64,000 nt of DNA, taken from NCBI GenBank assembly GCA_963971405.1, contig OZ020487.1:37731039-37795038 (forward strand). Direction: 5' to 3'. A model generated the notes under the pieces. The model was not told where the DNA came from, did not search any database, and worked only from the letters and a program-made list of their open reading frames with translations. This DNA is from Psococerastis gibbosa (taxonomy: Eukaryota; Arthropoda; Insecta; Psocodea; Psocidae). The first letter of the stretch is position 1. Every line of letters begins with the position of its first letter. This document shows, one piece after another, positions 26,301 through 35,817 of the stretch. A program made the position numbers and the translations under genes.

Positions 26301-29270
26301 AATCATCATCATTGACTCTTGTTTCAACCAGGTAGACCGTGTAATATTCCCTTAAATTTAATGTTCCATTGGCGCGTTTCTCAGCTTCCAAAACATTAAG
26401 ATCAATGTGTTTTAGTAAACAATCCATGATGCAGTTGATAAAACTGCACAACTAGTTATATATGATTTACAGAAAAAGGGGGGGGGGGGTTGTTTTGTTT
26501 TATGCATTTCTGCTTTTTAAGCGACCCTGTCAGCCTGGTGGAGATAGTGAGTCGGCTTGTATACTTGAGGCACCCTAAGGGCAGACTCTTTCATCTCAGG
26601 GGGAACGACAGTTGACTGACAGGGTGGACCTTCTGACTATAGTGGATTCTGAACCACAAAGTAAAGTCACACACTTAGACTGCCTAAGCGCGTAATCATG
26701 TCCCACTTTATTGCCCTGCTCGCGCTGTGCACACTGCCAACTTTGCTACAGTTTTTAACAGGTTCTGTTTTGGTGGATTCAACTTGTTACGGCCGTTGGC
26801 GGGGGAAAAGTGTTGAAATCTTATTTTACTGTGATGTCAAGGTTTAGCTATTTGGGTTACCAAACCTCATAAAATCAAGATCTTAAAATTTTAATAGGCT
26901 ATAGATCAACTATACTACCACTACACTTACATACATATTCACTATATTTTTAAACTTGACACAAATTTTGTATTTTAACTGCATGCATTCATTGTATATA
27001 CTAGTATATTAGAATATTGTAAAATTTCCACCCTAAAACGGGCCTAGCCCATAGGGAAGTGACAAAAAACTGTAAAAATTTTATTTTGGAAATAAATTTT
27101 GATTGATTGATTGATTGAATGGAGATTTGTGTACGTCGATGGCATAGTGGTAGCTTGTTCGTACTTGTGCGAGTCTCTACACATCATGCGATCGGTCAAT
27201 CGGTGACCTGTCGTAACTCAACACAGCAGGTATTATTACCAAGGGCAGATCCAGCGGATAATTTAGGGAGGGGGTGGGGGTCACAAGTTTTTTTAAAGTT
27301 TAAAAGGTAATTTTTTTGTTGAAAAGTTGAGTTTTATTCAATTTTTTTTTTTACTAGGTATCTTATGAATTTACTCATTTAAGGGGGGGGGGGTCACGTC
27401 CCCCGTGGATTATTACCTACAGAGGTGACTGAACAGGTTATTCGGATTCCGTCATTTAATTGTGTGTAGGCCTTTGCGAATAATATTTCTTATAGGAAAA
27501 AAAAACTATACCTATTAACTGAGGCATGGCTGTGTCGCATAACATCAAACCATATCTACCGCAATGATAAGGGTTGACAGATTTTTTTTTGGCTTTAAGA
27601 TACAATAAATTATGAACGCTTACATAAGTTACATTGTTTTCTGCGTAGGTTCTTAACCATACGGCCTCCACCATGATATTGCGTTGCATGAGGTTATATT
27701 ACGTCCTACTGTGTGTCGTAGGACGTAGGCCGAGATCAAAAGTTTGACAAATAGTTTTATTTTCCCGAAACTACAATAGGTGCTTTTTAATTCCACTAAT
27801 TAGCTTCAAGAATAATTTTTGTTAGTCTAACGCCTGCTTTTAGCATCTCTCCTTTAAGCAACCTTGTCAGTCTGGCGGGGGGTGTTAGTTTGTTTATTAA
27901 CTTGGGGCACCCTAAGGGCTTCGGGGAGAAGGGGAGTTGACTGACAGGGAGGACCTCCTGATTATAGTGGATCCCGAACCACTTGGGAACATGCTAAAGT
28001 CACGCGATTAATTCGAAGGTGACCAGGACGTAAACTGACTGGTATAGTCTCAGCGCGTTATCGGTTCCCAACATGTTCCCCTGCCAACGCTGTGCACACT
28101 ACCAAGTTTGCCGTTGTTTGAAACACGCTCTCATAGATTCAACTTGGTAAGGCCGTTGGCACTTCAAGAATCATGACTTAGTTAGCTTGCTTAGTTGTGA
28201 CTTAATCGCCAAAAATGTTAAATGTGACGCATGAAGTATTATATACAGACTTTATCGTATTTATTGCTTTTACTGAGGCTGCGGATACAGTGGCGGCGCT
28301 ACGGGGGTGGCCGGGGGGGGGGGGGGGGCTGCCACCCCCTCGAAAGTTTCTCTGGCCCCCCCTGGGCCCCCCACTTATGAGATATTTTACTTGTTATATC
28401 TATAGCAGAATTTTTGTATTTCAAAAACGTCAGAATTAAAACTGATTACAATTTACTTACTTTCATTACACCTGCTTCCAATGAAAAATGTTTTGTTTTT
28501 TCATTGCCCCCCCCCCAGATAGAAGTCATGCCCCCCCATGCCCCCCCCCCCGCCTTAAAATTTCTAGCGCCGCCACTGTGTGGATAAAACAAGAAACAGT
28601 TTCGTTGCCAACAATTTTTGTCTCTTTCTGTTGCCGCACACGATGTCTATTGCTTATAGTGGCAGAGTGAAAAATATATTTCAAGATTATGTTAGACGCT
28701 TATTCCACCTACGTCAATAGTGCATAGTAAATGTGGTATTGACGTAGGTGGAATAAGCGCCTTAATAAGCCCATACTGCGCCCACCGACAGCTGCCCGGC
28801 CCAATGTCTATAAAACCCTTCCCCCTTCCACACAGCTACGCCATGTTGGGGGCACAACGAACGATAATAAAATACAATAGACTGGGCCAAATCATAAGTT
28901 AAGGATGGTCAATACAAATAGTGATGAGATGAGATATAGGTGGGTGGCATTAGACAAAATCGTGGAGGGAACTGTGACTGGATAGTCAAAAACCAAAACA
29001 GTAGACCAGGGGCGGATCCAGTCCATTTGGGGGAGGGGGGGGGGAGGTAGTTGCGGGTCAAAATAAAATAGGCAAAACAAGTATAGGATTGATTAAATCA
29101 ATAAATTAACATACAATAGATTTACTAAATTTGGGCAGCATTTGTCACCCACCTGTGAAGTATTCTTCAATGGAGGGGACATAGTCCCCCTGGCAGAGGA
29201 ACGTGGCGTCAGGTAGGTCCAGCCCCTCCGCCGCGTCCACGTCACTCCCGTTGTATGTGTGCATCACCAT
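14338..29270 (-). CDS. SLC51A: organic solute transporter subunit alpha homologue (seven coding exons)
   Basis: Family: OST-alpha/TMEM184 (Solute_trans_a), plasma-membrane proteins. Vertebrate OST-alpha pairs with OST-beta for basolateral efflux of bile acids and steroid conjugates; the arthropod substrate is unknown. Coding exons on the minus strand are 29153-29270, 20836-20987, 18550-18785, 17666-17762, 16893-17018, 15462-15588 and 14338-14525. All are GT-AG and sum to 1044 nt (347 aa; human is 340). Seven hydrophobic segments can be read, for example VVLFSLGGMAVILTILIF, FMASIYQLFCLFVAYCG, PVVQGLVYMVLLVMW and ITSILLGIWGMLMTIKML. The diagnostic cysteine cluster VGPCCCYPCC and the block GKFIVLQLVLLLAKLQALIA match OST-alpha. 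The start ATG has an in-frame TAA 15 bases upstream, and an acceptor TTTTTCAG just beyond (near 29309) implies a 5' UTR exon. Intron 1 is 8.2 kb and repeat-filled. Confidence 0.92.
14655..15117. mobile_element. foldback element with ~125-bp inverted arms (SLC51A last intron)
   Basis: Left arm from about 14658 (GGTATTCACTGCGTTTGG, GGGAAAGTAGGAATAGAA, GCGTAGAAAAATAATGCC) is repeated inverted on the right (ending AGTGAATACC near 15113) with about 80% visible identity. There is no coding sequence. Confidence 0.7.
15645..16402 (-). mobile_element. degraded mariner-type transposon
   Basis: Ends are CAGGGTGCGGCAGCATAATT and, reverse-complemented, CAGGGTGCGGCAGTATAATT, each flanked by TA (15643-15644 and 16403-16404), the Tc1/mariner duplication. 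The minus strand encodes the transposase C-terminus: ARSPDLSPCHFF, then after a frameshift in a T-run FFLWDFLKSRNYGTRPKTLQ, LKNNIQDEIAMITPAMLEKV and a stop at 15719. The residue aligned with the last catalytic acid of the DD(E/D) triad reads His, so the copy is dead. At 758 bp it has lost most of its coding region. It sits in the intron between SLC51A exons 5 and 6. Confidence 0.8.
17327..17585. mobile_element. hairpin MITE, GGCG family, double-core form (SLC51A intron)
   Basis: Ends are GGCGTGTATTCCACTTGTCA and, from the right, GGCGTGTCACATTTTCCTCA, each flanked by AAA. The centre is an inverted duplication of the block seen singly in the two PSMA3 intron-2 copies (TATGTAGATACTTAACTTAT on one side, its complement on the other). 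It holds a single CTGCTACCA motif rather than a pair. Confidence 0.7.
18240..18475 (+). repeat. dispersed repeat D (copy 1)
   Basis: Shares CCAATGCCAATGCCCCCATA, GAATTTAGAGCCATTTAT, TACGTCCTCGAAGTCAACCT and GCGATAATGGACAAGC in order with copies near 22060, 37850 and, inverted, 61414. There is no open frame and the ends are not resolved. Confidence 0.5.
18822..18920 (+). repeat. SINE-like repeat with tRNA-like box A (copy 2)
   Basis: Contains TGGAATGGTGGTAGCTCG, TTGTGCGAGTCTTTACGC, ATGCGATCGGAGACCTGG and CGTAACTCAACACA, the same order as copies at 11459-11551 (inverted) and 27130-27455. Confidence 0.55.
19402..19649. mobile_element. MITE with 23-bp perfect terminal inverted repeats
   Basis: Left end AATTGAAGCGCCTAGAGGCC continues AAG; the right end is its exact complement, closing CTAGGCGCTTCAATT. 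The 248-bp element has no coding capacity. A target duplication cannot be separated from the AATT at the tips. Confidence 0.75.
19720..19926. repeat. long palindrome (about 80-bp arms)
   Basis: TATAGTCCATCATGCAAAAT, ATGAGAAAAGTATGGACATG, GAATGTTTTGATCCTGTGC and CACTGTAAAAATATTC on the left are mirrored on the right, with a spacer of about 45 bp. It lies in SLC51A intron 2. Confidence 0.75.
20291..20660 (-). repeat. CAA-tailed dispersed repeat (copy 1)
   Basis: Inverted copy of the repeat at 39779-40181. Shared landmarks as read on plus are AAGCAACCCTGTCAGCCTGG, CTAAGGGCAGACTCCTTCAT, CTGACAGGGTGGACCTCCTG, TAGTGGATTCCGAACCAC and GGAGGTGACCAGGA. Confidence 0.75.
21130..21750 (-). repeat. dispersed repeat DR (inverted copy, SLC51A intron 1)
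   Basis: Contains TTTTTTGGGAAAGCAACCTG, TTTAACACCTAAAACATGCC, TTTCATCAAAATCGACCG, GACAGACAGAGCGACAGACA and CATTTCGTAAAAACCACTTT. Parallel copies lie at 42395-42860 (same strand) and, inverted, at 52085-52500, 55440-55660 and 56927-57620. No reading frame is conserved between copies. Confidence 0.65.
22400..22560 (+). repeat. tRNA-derived SINE (copy 1)
   Basis: Box A-like TAGAGTAGTGGTACGG (about 22404-22419) and box B GGTTCGAGTCC (22449-22459) are spaced as in a tRNA-type Pol III promoter. They are followed by a non-tRNA body (AAATTTTCGGTGAATGC, AAGCAGGCGG). A related copy is at 25489. Confidence 0.7.
23167..23475 (-). pseudogene. non-LTR retrotransposon RT C-terminus
   Basis: The minus-strand reading CKPSYFGGLIYNKLPNLMKS, AKNLTEFKKSLKCFLIQKTL, YNIQGFF and stop is the standard end of jockey/CR1-type reverse transcriptases (IYNKLP...L..FKK.LK.FL). 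The upstream part is in another frame, so the copy is frameshifted. It is followed by an AAAT/TAAA simple repeat (3' tail) near 23113-23134. A GGCG-family MITE starts at 23476 right beside it. Confidence 0.75.
23476..23877. mobile_element. long hairpin MITE, GGCGCC/TTCCACCGACCGG form (copy 1)
   Basis: A 402-bp element with TTA on both sides (23473-23475 and 23878-23880). Each arm is itself composite: an outer GGCGCCGATTCCACCGACCG, then GTGACGTGGTAGCAGA, then an inner GGCGGGGTTTCCACCGACCT that repeats the tip of the shorter family members. The loop is AT-rich. Near-identical copies lie at 36867, 40910 and 50810. Confidence 0.9.
24089..24343. mobile_element. hAT-like MITE (CAGTGCCGGATTAACC ends)
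   Basis: The left CAGTGCCGGATTAACCC and the right GGATTAACCCGGCACTG are inverted. Flanking 8-mers TTCAATGG and GTCAATGG agree at 7 of 8 bases, as expected for hAT. The interior has GTGGGGGC runs. It is non-coding. Confidence 0.8.
25241..25418. mobile_element. hAT-like MITE with internal C/G runs
   Basis: Ends CAAGCCCGTAGCCAGG and CCTGACTACGGCCTTG are inverted, with an exact 8-bp duplication ATTATGTT on both sides (25233-25240 and 25419-25426). Two homopolymer C-tracts lie inside. Confidence 0.85.
25489..25650 (+). repeat. tRNA-derived SINE (copy 2)
   Basis: Box A-like TAGAGCAGTGGTACAG and box B GGTTTGAGTCCC at tRNA spacing, followed by the same body as copy 1 (ATTTTCTGGCCATGC, AAGCAGGCAG). 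Confidence 0.65.
26480..26810 (-). repeat. CAA-tailed dispersed repeat (copy 2)
   Basis: Same landmarks as the 20.3-kb copy (GACCCTGTCAGCCTGG, CACCCTAAGGGCAGACTC, CTGACAGGGTGGACCT, GTGGATTCTGAACCAC), with small deletions. Confidence 0.7.
26900..27120 (+). repeat. probable LINE 3' tail with GATT repeats
   Basis: AATTTTATTTTGGAAATAAA precedes a pure TTGATTGATTGATTGATTGA run near 27097-27118. Non-LTR elements often end in such short tandem tails. No coding part remains. Confidence 0.4.
27130..27455 (+). repeat. SINE-like repeat split by a later insertion (copy 3)
   Basis: Block TGGCATAGTGGTAGCTTG through CGTAACTCAACACAGCAGGT, TATTACC is followed, after 168 foreign bases, by TACAGAGGTGACTGAAC and AGGTTATTCGGA. 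The uninterrupted copy at 11420-11551 shows the two halves adjoining. Confidence 0.7.
27241..27408. mobile_element. short insertion with 8- or 9-bp target duplication, G-run inside
   Basis: ATTATTACC occurs immediately left (27232-27240) and again at the right edge (27409-27417). Starting AAGGGCAGATCCAGC, the insert resembles the left end of G-rich hAT-like repeats here. Its right end CCCCGTGG does not mirror the left, so it is decayed or end-truncated. Confidence 0.6.
27822..28165 (-). repeat. CAA-tailed dispersed repeat (copy 3)
   Basis: Same landmarks as copy 1 (AAGCAACCTTGTCAGTCTGG, ACTGACAGGGAGGACCTCCT, CCCGAACCACTTGGGAACAT, GGTATAGTCTCAGCGCGTTA). Confidence 0.7.
28288..28578. mobile_element. 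hAT-like MITE (CAGTGGCGGCGCTA ends)
   Basis: Left CAGTGGCGGCGCTA and right TAGCGCCGCCACTG are inverted. Flanking 8-mers TGCGGATA and TGTGGATA differ at one base. The interior has long G and C runs that could pair. Confidence 0.85.
28695..28761. mobile_element. minimal hairpin MITE, GGCG/TTCCACC family (67 bp)
   Basis: Just the arms GACGCTTATTCCACCTACGT and their complement around a loop of about 19 bp, with TTA on both sides (28692-28694 and 28762-28764). It is the smallest family member in the window. Confidence 0.8.
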
Positions 29271-29575
29271 TGTGCCTGACTTTTATCTCTGCTTATCGTC
29301 GTGCATTCCTGAAAAATTCAAAGACACCATCAGAAATTTTAAAAAGCCAAAGGTCATTAAAGGCTTAAGAAAGAAGGAAAGAAAGAAATATATTTATCAT
29401 ACAATACAAAATGAAATTAATTATACAACAAACCCACTAATTTCCTTCCTAATATACAAATATCTACCTATAATATCTAATAAGTACCTACTTGGAAATC
29501 AGATTCCTCGAGGTATTTTATCATAATTTGAACTTGTTTGTTCTATAGTCATGTAGGCTACTGGATTGTATATAC

Positions 29576-30148
29576 CAGGGGTTCCCAACTTTTTTTTTTG
29601 TCCGTGGACCACTTGATTATTTTATGATTTTCCATGGACCACCATGGCTGTGACAGAAAAATCGTTAAATTCTAGGACCAAGATCAAGTAATTTTTATAT
29701 TTAAATTTTATACTAGTAGTAGTAGTAGTAGTGTTCGTCGGGTTAATAATACTACTTAGGCCTCATTTGGGCCCATAGAGCGACCCCGACTTTACTGTCC
29801 TATGCCAGCCCATAGGACAGTGGACCTCCTGATTATAGTGGATTCCGAACCACTTGAGAAACACAGTGAAGACACACGATTAGTTCGGAGGTGACCAGGA
29901 CAAGTCCTACCATGTTTCCCTACCGGCACTGTGCACACGACCAAGTTATCTGCAGCTTTGAACCTGCTCTGGTCCGCTGGATTCAACATGGTATGGCGGC
30001 CAGCAAAATTTTATACTAAGTTCAGTGCCAAGATTTACAGAGATTAATTTCAAATTTCCAATAACTCAGCTCTTTTATTTTCTTATTTCTTATTTTGGCC
30101 GGTGGACCAGCAGATGTATGTCTGTGGACCACAGGTTGGGAACCCCTG
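29576..30148. mobile_element. hAT-like element with a nested CAA-tailed repeat inside
   Basis: Ends CAGGGGTTCCCAACTT and GGTTGGGAACCCCTG are typical hAT tips. The 8-mers GTATATAC and GTATATAA flank it. Subterminal GTGGACCAC motifs occur on both sides. Between about 29718 and 30003 lies an inverted copy of the repeat also at 44688-44966, beginning with an AGT run, so the hAT element received a later insertion. Confidence 0.8.
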
Positions 30149-30156
30149 GTATATAA

Positions 30157-30520
30157 TGAAATGAAATGAAATGAAAAAACTACTTTATTGCAAATGAAAC
30201 AAACAAAAGGCGAACAATAAGACTATAAAGTCATGTTTTCATGCTAACTTTAAAAACTAAAACATTGTATTATAGATTCATTAAAATTAAAAGGGGAAAA
30301 AAGAAGAAGTGAGGAATAGTGAAAAAAAAGAAGGATAAAATGTATACGGGGGGAGGGGGGGATCCATTGTCATCACCATTATAGGACCGGAGAGAGTCTC
30401 AAGCGTTATCTAAGATATAGTGTTTAATTATTTTCTTAAAGCTACTAAGTGAACTAGCTGCCCTATAGATAGCAGCTAAACACAGTATCATGTATTTGAA
30501 ATTTTTTCAAGCGCAGTAAA
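30157..30520 (-). pseudogene. LINE 3' end with CATTT tail
   Basis: On the minus strand a weak RT-end-like peptide (SSLSSFKKIIKHYILDNA, then stop) is followed by an AATAAA and a repeated CATTT tail (30157-30176). It abuts the hAT element at 29576-30148. The peptide match is faint. Confidence 0.4.
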
Positions 30521-31072
30521 GTACAATGTAAAGTTCATTGACAAATCCCTTGTCATTGGTAGATGTATCAGTAATCAACAAGCAGTCAAGTTCATCGTTT
30601 GTTTAAATAATTGGCATCCATAGTGTAACCCTCATTGATGAAGGATGGCCAACGACTTTGAATTGACATAAACAAGACCGCTCAATGATTCCAACATTGT
30701 AAACAGCAGCATTCATGGAGGCAGGTCTGACTTCTAGCAGCTGCTAATGATTTGGATTGCGATGATGCGATCAATTAAAATTTTTTCATGGACACATGGA
30801 CAGTTGTCGGCTAGAAGTACACAATTTCACGGTCTCTTGTCTGAATTAAAATGTTTAACTAAATCCATTTTGGCTTGTTTTTTTTTAACCAGACATGAAT
30901 TGGGATTTAATGAAAAATCAGTTCGATTTTTCGGACTCAAGAAGCCATATAATTATTGAATTAAGATAATTAAGTTCACAATTTCACGGCCTCTTGTCTG
31001 AATTAAATTGTTTAACTTGGCAAAAATCCATTTTACCTTGCATTTTTTTTATTTGAACCAGCAGCCCTATAA

Positions 31073-31424
31073 TGGCGATTTGGGATTAATATAATACCGC
31101 ATCTATTGAAAAGTTTTAAACAAATAAATGCAAAATGCGTGTGGAAATACAAATCGAAAAATTAATATATTTGTTGATTTTCAATTTTTTCTCCCTTAGA
31201 TGTTGACCTATTACTTAAAATTCTTATTACATTTCAAAATCCCTGCTCATTTTAATGCTTATTAGTATTTCCTTCAATTATTAAACAATGCAACCATTCT
31301 CTTGTATTCTAATAATTCATTAATTTGAATTTCCCGCTCATATTTTAACACCGTCACGTGACACCTTACTAATGCGGTAATAAAAAATAAACCCCGGTAT
31401 TATGTTAATCCCAAATCACAATAA
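31073..31424. repeat. MITE-like repeat with GGATTAATATAATACC ends (copy 2)
   Basis: Left GGCGATTTGGGATTAATATA and right CCCCGGTATTATGTTAATCC mirror each other. The interior is the 12150-12490 interior inverted (CAATTATTAAACAATGCAAC, ACCGTCACGTGACACCTTAC). Confidence 0.7.
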
Positions 31425-32126
31425 TAGGGCTGCATGCAAGAATTGGGATTTAATGAAAAATCAGTTCATTTTTTTGGGCTCGAGATGCCATATAATTTTG
31501 GTTGTCATTAGCTTAGGCCTAAATGAATAATAGGCTTATATATAACAATAACAAAAATTAAAATTTCAAAATCTATTTTAGGGCTACACCAGTTATTATA
31601 AAAATGTGTAATGTTTTTTGGTTAAATACACGTATTATTATTATTATTATTTTTTTAATTTAGGGTTTTGGGGCGGTATGCGTTCCCTAAGGTCAGGGTC
31701 ACATAATACCATAACATAGTGACATAACATGGTGAGGGTCAAAGATGTCAATTCATGGATAAGGCGTAAACACACAATGTACAGTATGTATTCAATTAAT
31801 CACTTGCGAAACTGACAGCGTCTTTCTACGTACAATGAAAAAAGGCTCTCTCTGGACAGCAAACACCCTTGACAAACATCGGAAACACAATATTGACCTT
31901 CAGCATGAAAAAGAAGACATTCATAATTGAAGTGGACGCGTGGTACAAGAAAATCAATATGTACGAAATTAATAACTCATAGGCAGCAGGACCCACTTAT
32001 TCGGAATACTGTAACGATAGTAGCAGCCTATATGTACAGTATGTACATAATGAAAAATGTCCCTGTATAATGAAGATAAAATGTATATATAGATTCGTCC
32101 GTCTGATAATAACATTATTATTTTTT

Positions 32127-32290
32127 TCTTTTCCTTGTCCAGTATTCCCTGGACAAGGAGCATATATTACCAAAATACAATACATAATAGTACCATCCCG
32201 CATCCCCAAGCTAGCGCTTATTTGGGACAAAAGACTCATACAGTGCTGCTAAACAAGGCTTAATCATTTATTTTTGTTATTTATTTATAA
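32127..32290 (+). repeat. dispersed repeat E with AAT-rich tail (copy 1)
   Basis: TTCCTTGTCCAGTATTCCCT, GGACAAGGAGCATATATTAC, CGCATCCCCAAGCTAGCGCT and GGGACAAAAGACTCATACAG, then ATAATAATAAT. Copies occur at 39270-39430 and inverted at 56150-56290. The tandem AAT tail suggests the 3' end of a LINE or SINE. CCAGTATTCCCTGG is itself nearly palindromic. Confidence 0.6.
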
Positions 32291-32784
32291 TGTTTATTTT
32301 ATTTTATTTTTATTTTTATAATAATAATAATAATTCGTGTATTTTCTTAATTTTTTTACATCAGTAAACAAATGCCGAAGAGCCCCCTCATGCTAGCGGC
32401 GTGCGAGGGTAGCATTCAATACCTAACTAACGCTAAAATTACTTCCTACTATGGACTAATTTCTAGCCTAACTATACCTAAAAATGATTAAAAATATATC
32501 ATATGTAAAAATAATATAAAACTAGCACTACAAGCTACCATTGTACATTCTAAATCTGTGAATCTAAATAATCATAAAAAATGCTAATGTAGGTAATTTG
32601 TGAAGGAGTTTATAGGAGTCCATCGAAGGACGACGATGATAATTTAGGAAAATGCAAAATAGAGCAAGATGTCTTATCGCCTTCTAACCTACTTTTTAGG
32701 GCCAATATGGGTCAGGCGGTCAATAATACGTTAATAGGCCTTATTCATCGTTGACAGCTCTATTGGTTGAAAATTCATTATTTT

Positions 32785-32900
32785 GCTCTAGCGTGGTGAT
32801 AAGGGCGCTCACAGGATGTTGGTTCGAGGCCAGCACTTGATACATTTTCGGTTCAAGTCTTGATTGGAGAGCATGTGGACCGAACTAACCAGAGTCTTCC
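32785..32900 (+). repeat. tRNA-derived SINE-like fragment
   Basis: CTAGCGTGGTGATAAGG (box A-like, 32788-32804) and GGTTCGAGGCC (box B, 32821-32831) at tRNA spacing, followed by ACATTTTCGGTTCAAG, similar to the body of the SINE at 22400. Confidence 0.55.
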
Positions 32901-33027
32901 TAGCTAAATGTAAAAGAGTAGGTTGGTTCAGGAATTGTACGGTACGTCATTATGGTATTATATACCTTGTGATGCCTTCCCCTACACCCTTCCCCGGGGG
33001 AGACCCCCGGGCCGGGGGCCCTTCGGT

Positions 33028-33284
33028 CCCCCGAACCCTCGGGTGCCTGGACAAGGGAAATTAAGATCATGTCCTCTAATTGGAATCTGCGAAACGCGAA
33101 TCTTTTCTCTTTTCCTACTATTTTATGAAAATGGGGGGGGGGGCACCAAATGAAACACCACACCTTCGAAAACCTATCGTTACGCCACTGGTCCGTGGTA
33201 CTCGTAAGTGGGCAAACATTGTGTATTGATGTTGCATGAAAACTGGACCCCCCAAAAAAAAAAACATTCTTCTGGCTACGCCGC
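33028..33284 (-). repeat. partial copy of the G-rich hAT-like repeat
   Basis: On the minus strand it starts CAGCGGCGTAGCCAGAAG and shares GGGTCCAGTTTTCAT and TGGTGTTTCATTTGG with the element at 34841-35112. The far end is not mirrored, so only one terminus is readable. Confidence 0.5.
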
Positions 33285-34840
33285 TGATTGACGTGGCCAA
33301 ATAATAAATATTGGTCGTTAAATTTTGATTCGCTTGTGCGTGAAAAAGTAAAGTAAAGTGAGGATGAATTATGGTTACATACGGTAGCCTGTTTTATATT
33401 CGTTATTAACGCAAACGAACTCACTTCACTGAAATAGTTTAGTTCTGACTTAATGTGGGGGCAAAATAATAATAAAATAATATTGGCGATAAACTATTAC
33501 ATCAACTTCTGGTATGATTTAACTTAGGTGTTAAATAGAGCCAACAGTTAGCTTTGTCTAGGATAAAATAAATTTAAAAATAATCCATACCCCTAATACA
33601 AAGCATCGTGTACTAAGGTATGCAGTTGTTAGAGCATAGTAGCCTACACCATCTGTCCCTTGTGAACAATGGAATTTTTCTATCGAACCACCCAATGCTT
33701 TACGATAGGGAAAATAGTTGCAGCTGAATGTAAATTCTCATGAAAATAATTATCTATTATACTAACTGATAAATAGGAAAACATGTACGGATTCCCTCGT
33801 ACCTACCGGTTATTTTGCACTGCTCAAACATATTGGAAATATTTCGGAACTCATATTTTTTCATAGACTAATATTCACGATATGTTTAATGCAATTTACA
33901 TGTTCACCAGTTCACATCAAATTAGCTTAACATTGGCTGGTCAGACAGGACTTTAAACTCGATCTGACTATCGTTACAGGGTTGACTCACTTGAACTCTG
34001 GACAGTGTTGCAACCTTAGCCCTTAGGCTTTCTGTAGGCTGTGTAAGGTCGCCTACACAGGCCAGTGGACTCGAGCGACCACTGGCCGTTCGGCTGGTAC
34101 CAACAAACCACCCATCCTCTTGCCTAATATCTCGGCATATCTTTCGTAGTCTCTATGTGGATTCTTTACGAACCAGTTATAGGGTGGAGCCCTCGAAAGA
34201 ATACAGGTAATATTGCACCCAATGTGTTTTGATTGACGGAGGTCAGGGGCGGAACCAGGAGTTTCGTCAGCGGGAGGCACAAAGTCCCGTTGGCCTCCCT
34301 TAGTGAAACTTTTGAAAATACAGGTTCGACAATTCAGCCATTTCAGTCCCGAGAAAGGAGTTGAAGAACTGTTACCAATTGTTATTACTATAGTAGGGGA
34401 GCATTTCTGCTGATTTAACCGCTATTTTTGACGGGTCCATATTTAGACTTTTTACAAGAATCGCGTTTTCGGGTTACTCTGATTTGGTGTTAACGGTTTC
34501 ATGAGCACACATAACTCGCACTCTTAGTGTCCTAAAGTTGGACCTTTGTCAGTATGAGGCTATGAGCCCCCCAGGCCCCAATAAGCAATGACTTCCTCTG
34601 TCCCCTTTGATAGGAGTCAAATTTACTTCTCGGGTCATTGCGGGCATACACTATCCGTCAAATTCAAATGGTGCAGAATAAGCCAGTCTGAATACTGATG
34701 TTTAGACGATACATCTGGCACATTGCGAATAATTAGACATAAAAATGGGATCGTTTCCACGGAAGGGCAAATCTATAGGCAAATCAATAATGTACCGTTA
34801 TTAGGTAATTAATAGGAATTCATGTGTTCAATGAAGGCAC
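33285..34840. other. intergenic, no gene seen
   Basis: AT-rich sequence without exon-like frames. GGTCAGGGGCGGAACCAGGA near 34241 looks like one end of a decayed hAT-type repeat, but no partner end was found. Confidence 0.35.
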
Positions 34841-35112
34841 CAGTGGCGTAGCCAGATTTTTTTTGTTTTTTGGGGTCCAGTTTTCATATAGTTTGCCCGC
34901 TTACGATAGGTTTTCGAATGGGGTGGTGTTTCATTTGGCGCTCCCCCCCCCCCGGGATTGTTTTTTAAAAGATAGGCCTGAAATTTTGATTTTGCAGTCG
35001 ATAACTTTATTAACAAAACTGGAAAAAAGGGGACCGGGGTCTCCCCAGCAATTTTTTTGGGGGGGGGGGTCCGGACCCCGCTGACCCCCCCCCCCCTTTG
35101 GCTACGCCACTG
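34841..35112. mobile_element. hAT-like MITE (CAGTGGCGTAGCCA ends)
   Basis: Left CAGTGGCGTAGCCA and right TGGCTACGCCACTG are exact inverted repeats. Flanking 8-mers GAAGGCAC and GAAGACAC agree at 7 of 8. Several G and C homopolymers lie inside. Confidence 0.85.
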
Positions 35113-35363
35113 GAAGACACATTCATATTTGTACATACAGTAAGTACATCGTCACTTCGGAAGAAAAAGACACAACTCAAAAATTGTCCGATTTCGACTT
35201 AATAACACTAAAATATTAAATAAAATCTGTATTTTGCTAGAAAAACGACGTTAATGTAGTGTGTATATTTTCCGCGCGAGGGCAGTTGTATTTGGCAATA
35301 ACTGTCGGGTAATTCATTATAAAATAACTTAAACTTCAATTTCTGTAAAGTGATAGATTTAGA

Positions 35364-35551
35364 CATGACCGTGCCGAGGGGGGTGGTTCAATGGGTCCGA
35401 ATCGGATCCCCCACCCCCCGAAATAAATTTTCTTAAGTAAACCTGTATTGTTTGAAGAATTCATCCATTAATTCATTAATAAATTACGTAAACACGTAAA
35501 CATTTTTTTTACCCCCCCCCCCCTCCTCTCCCCGAACGGCGCACGGCCTTG
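35364..35551. mobile_element. hAT-like MITE with exact 8-bp duplication
   Basis: GATTTAGA flanks both sides (35356-35363 and 35552-35559). Ends CATGACCGTGCCGAG and GCGCACGGCCTTG are imperfectly inverted. C- and T-runs lie inside. Confidence 0.8.
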
Positions 35552-35817
35552 GATTTAGAGTTGGGTCCTTTTTTTCCGAAGTAGCGATTTATAGATTAAC
35601 CTTTCTATATGGGGGAGGGGGTGGAAGTTGACTAGATAATTATCAGTTGGTACGGAGAAGAGGAATGGGACCATGCGTAGGCTAAATTACTGGTTTGAGA
35701 AGGCGTGTCCTATATGGTTGACGGCTTTGGTATAGAAATGCCAATTAGCTCACCACCCTTAGAAATACGTCGTAAAGACAGACAACCGAATAAAGAAAAG
35801 CCGTATAAGTGTTAATA

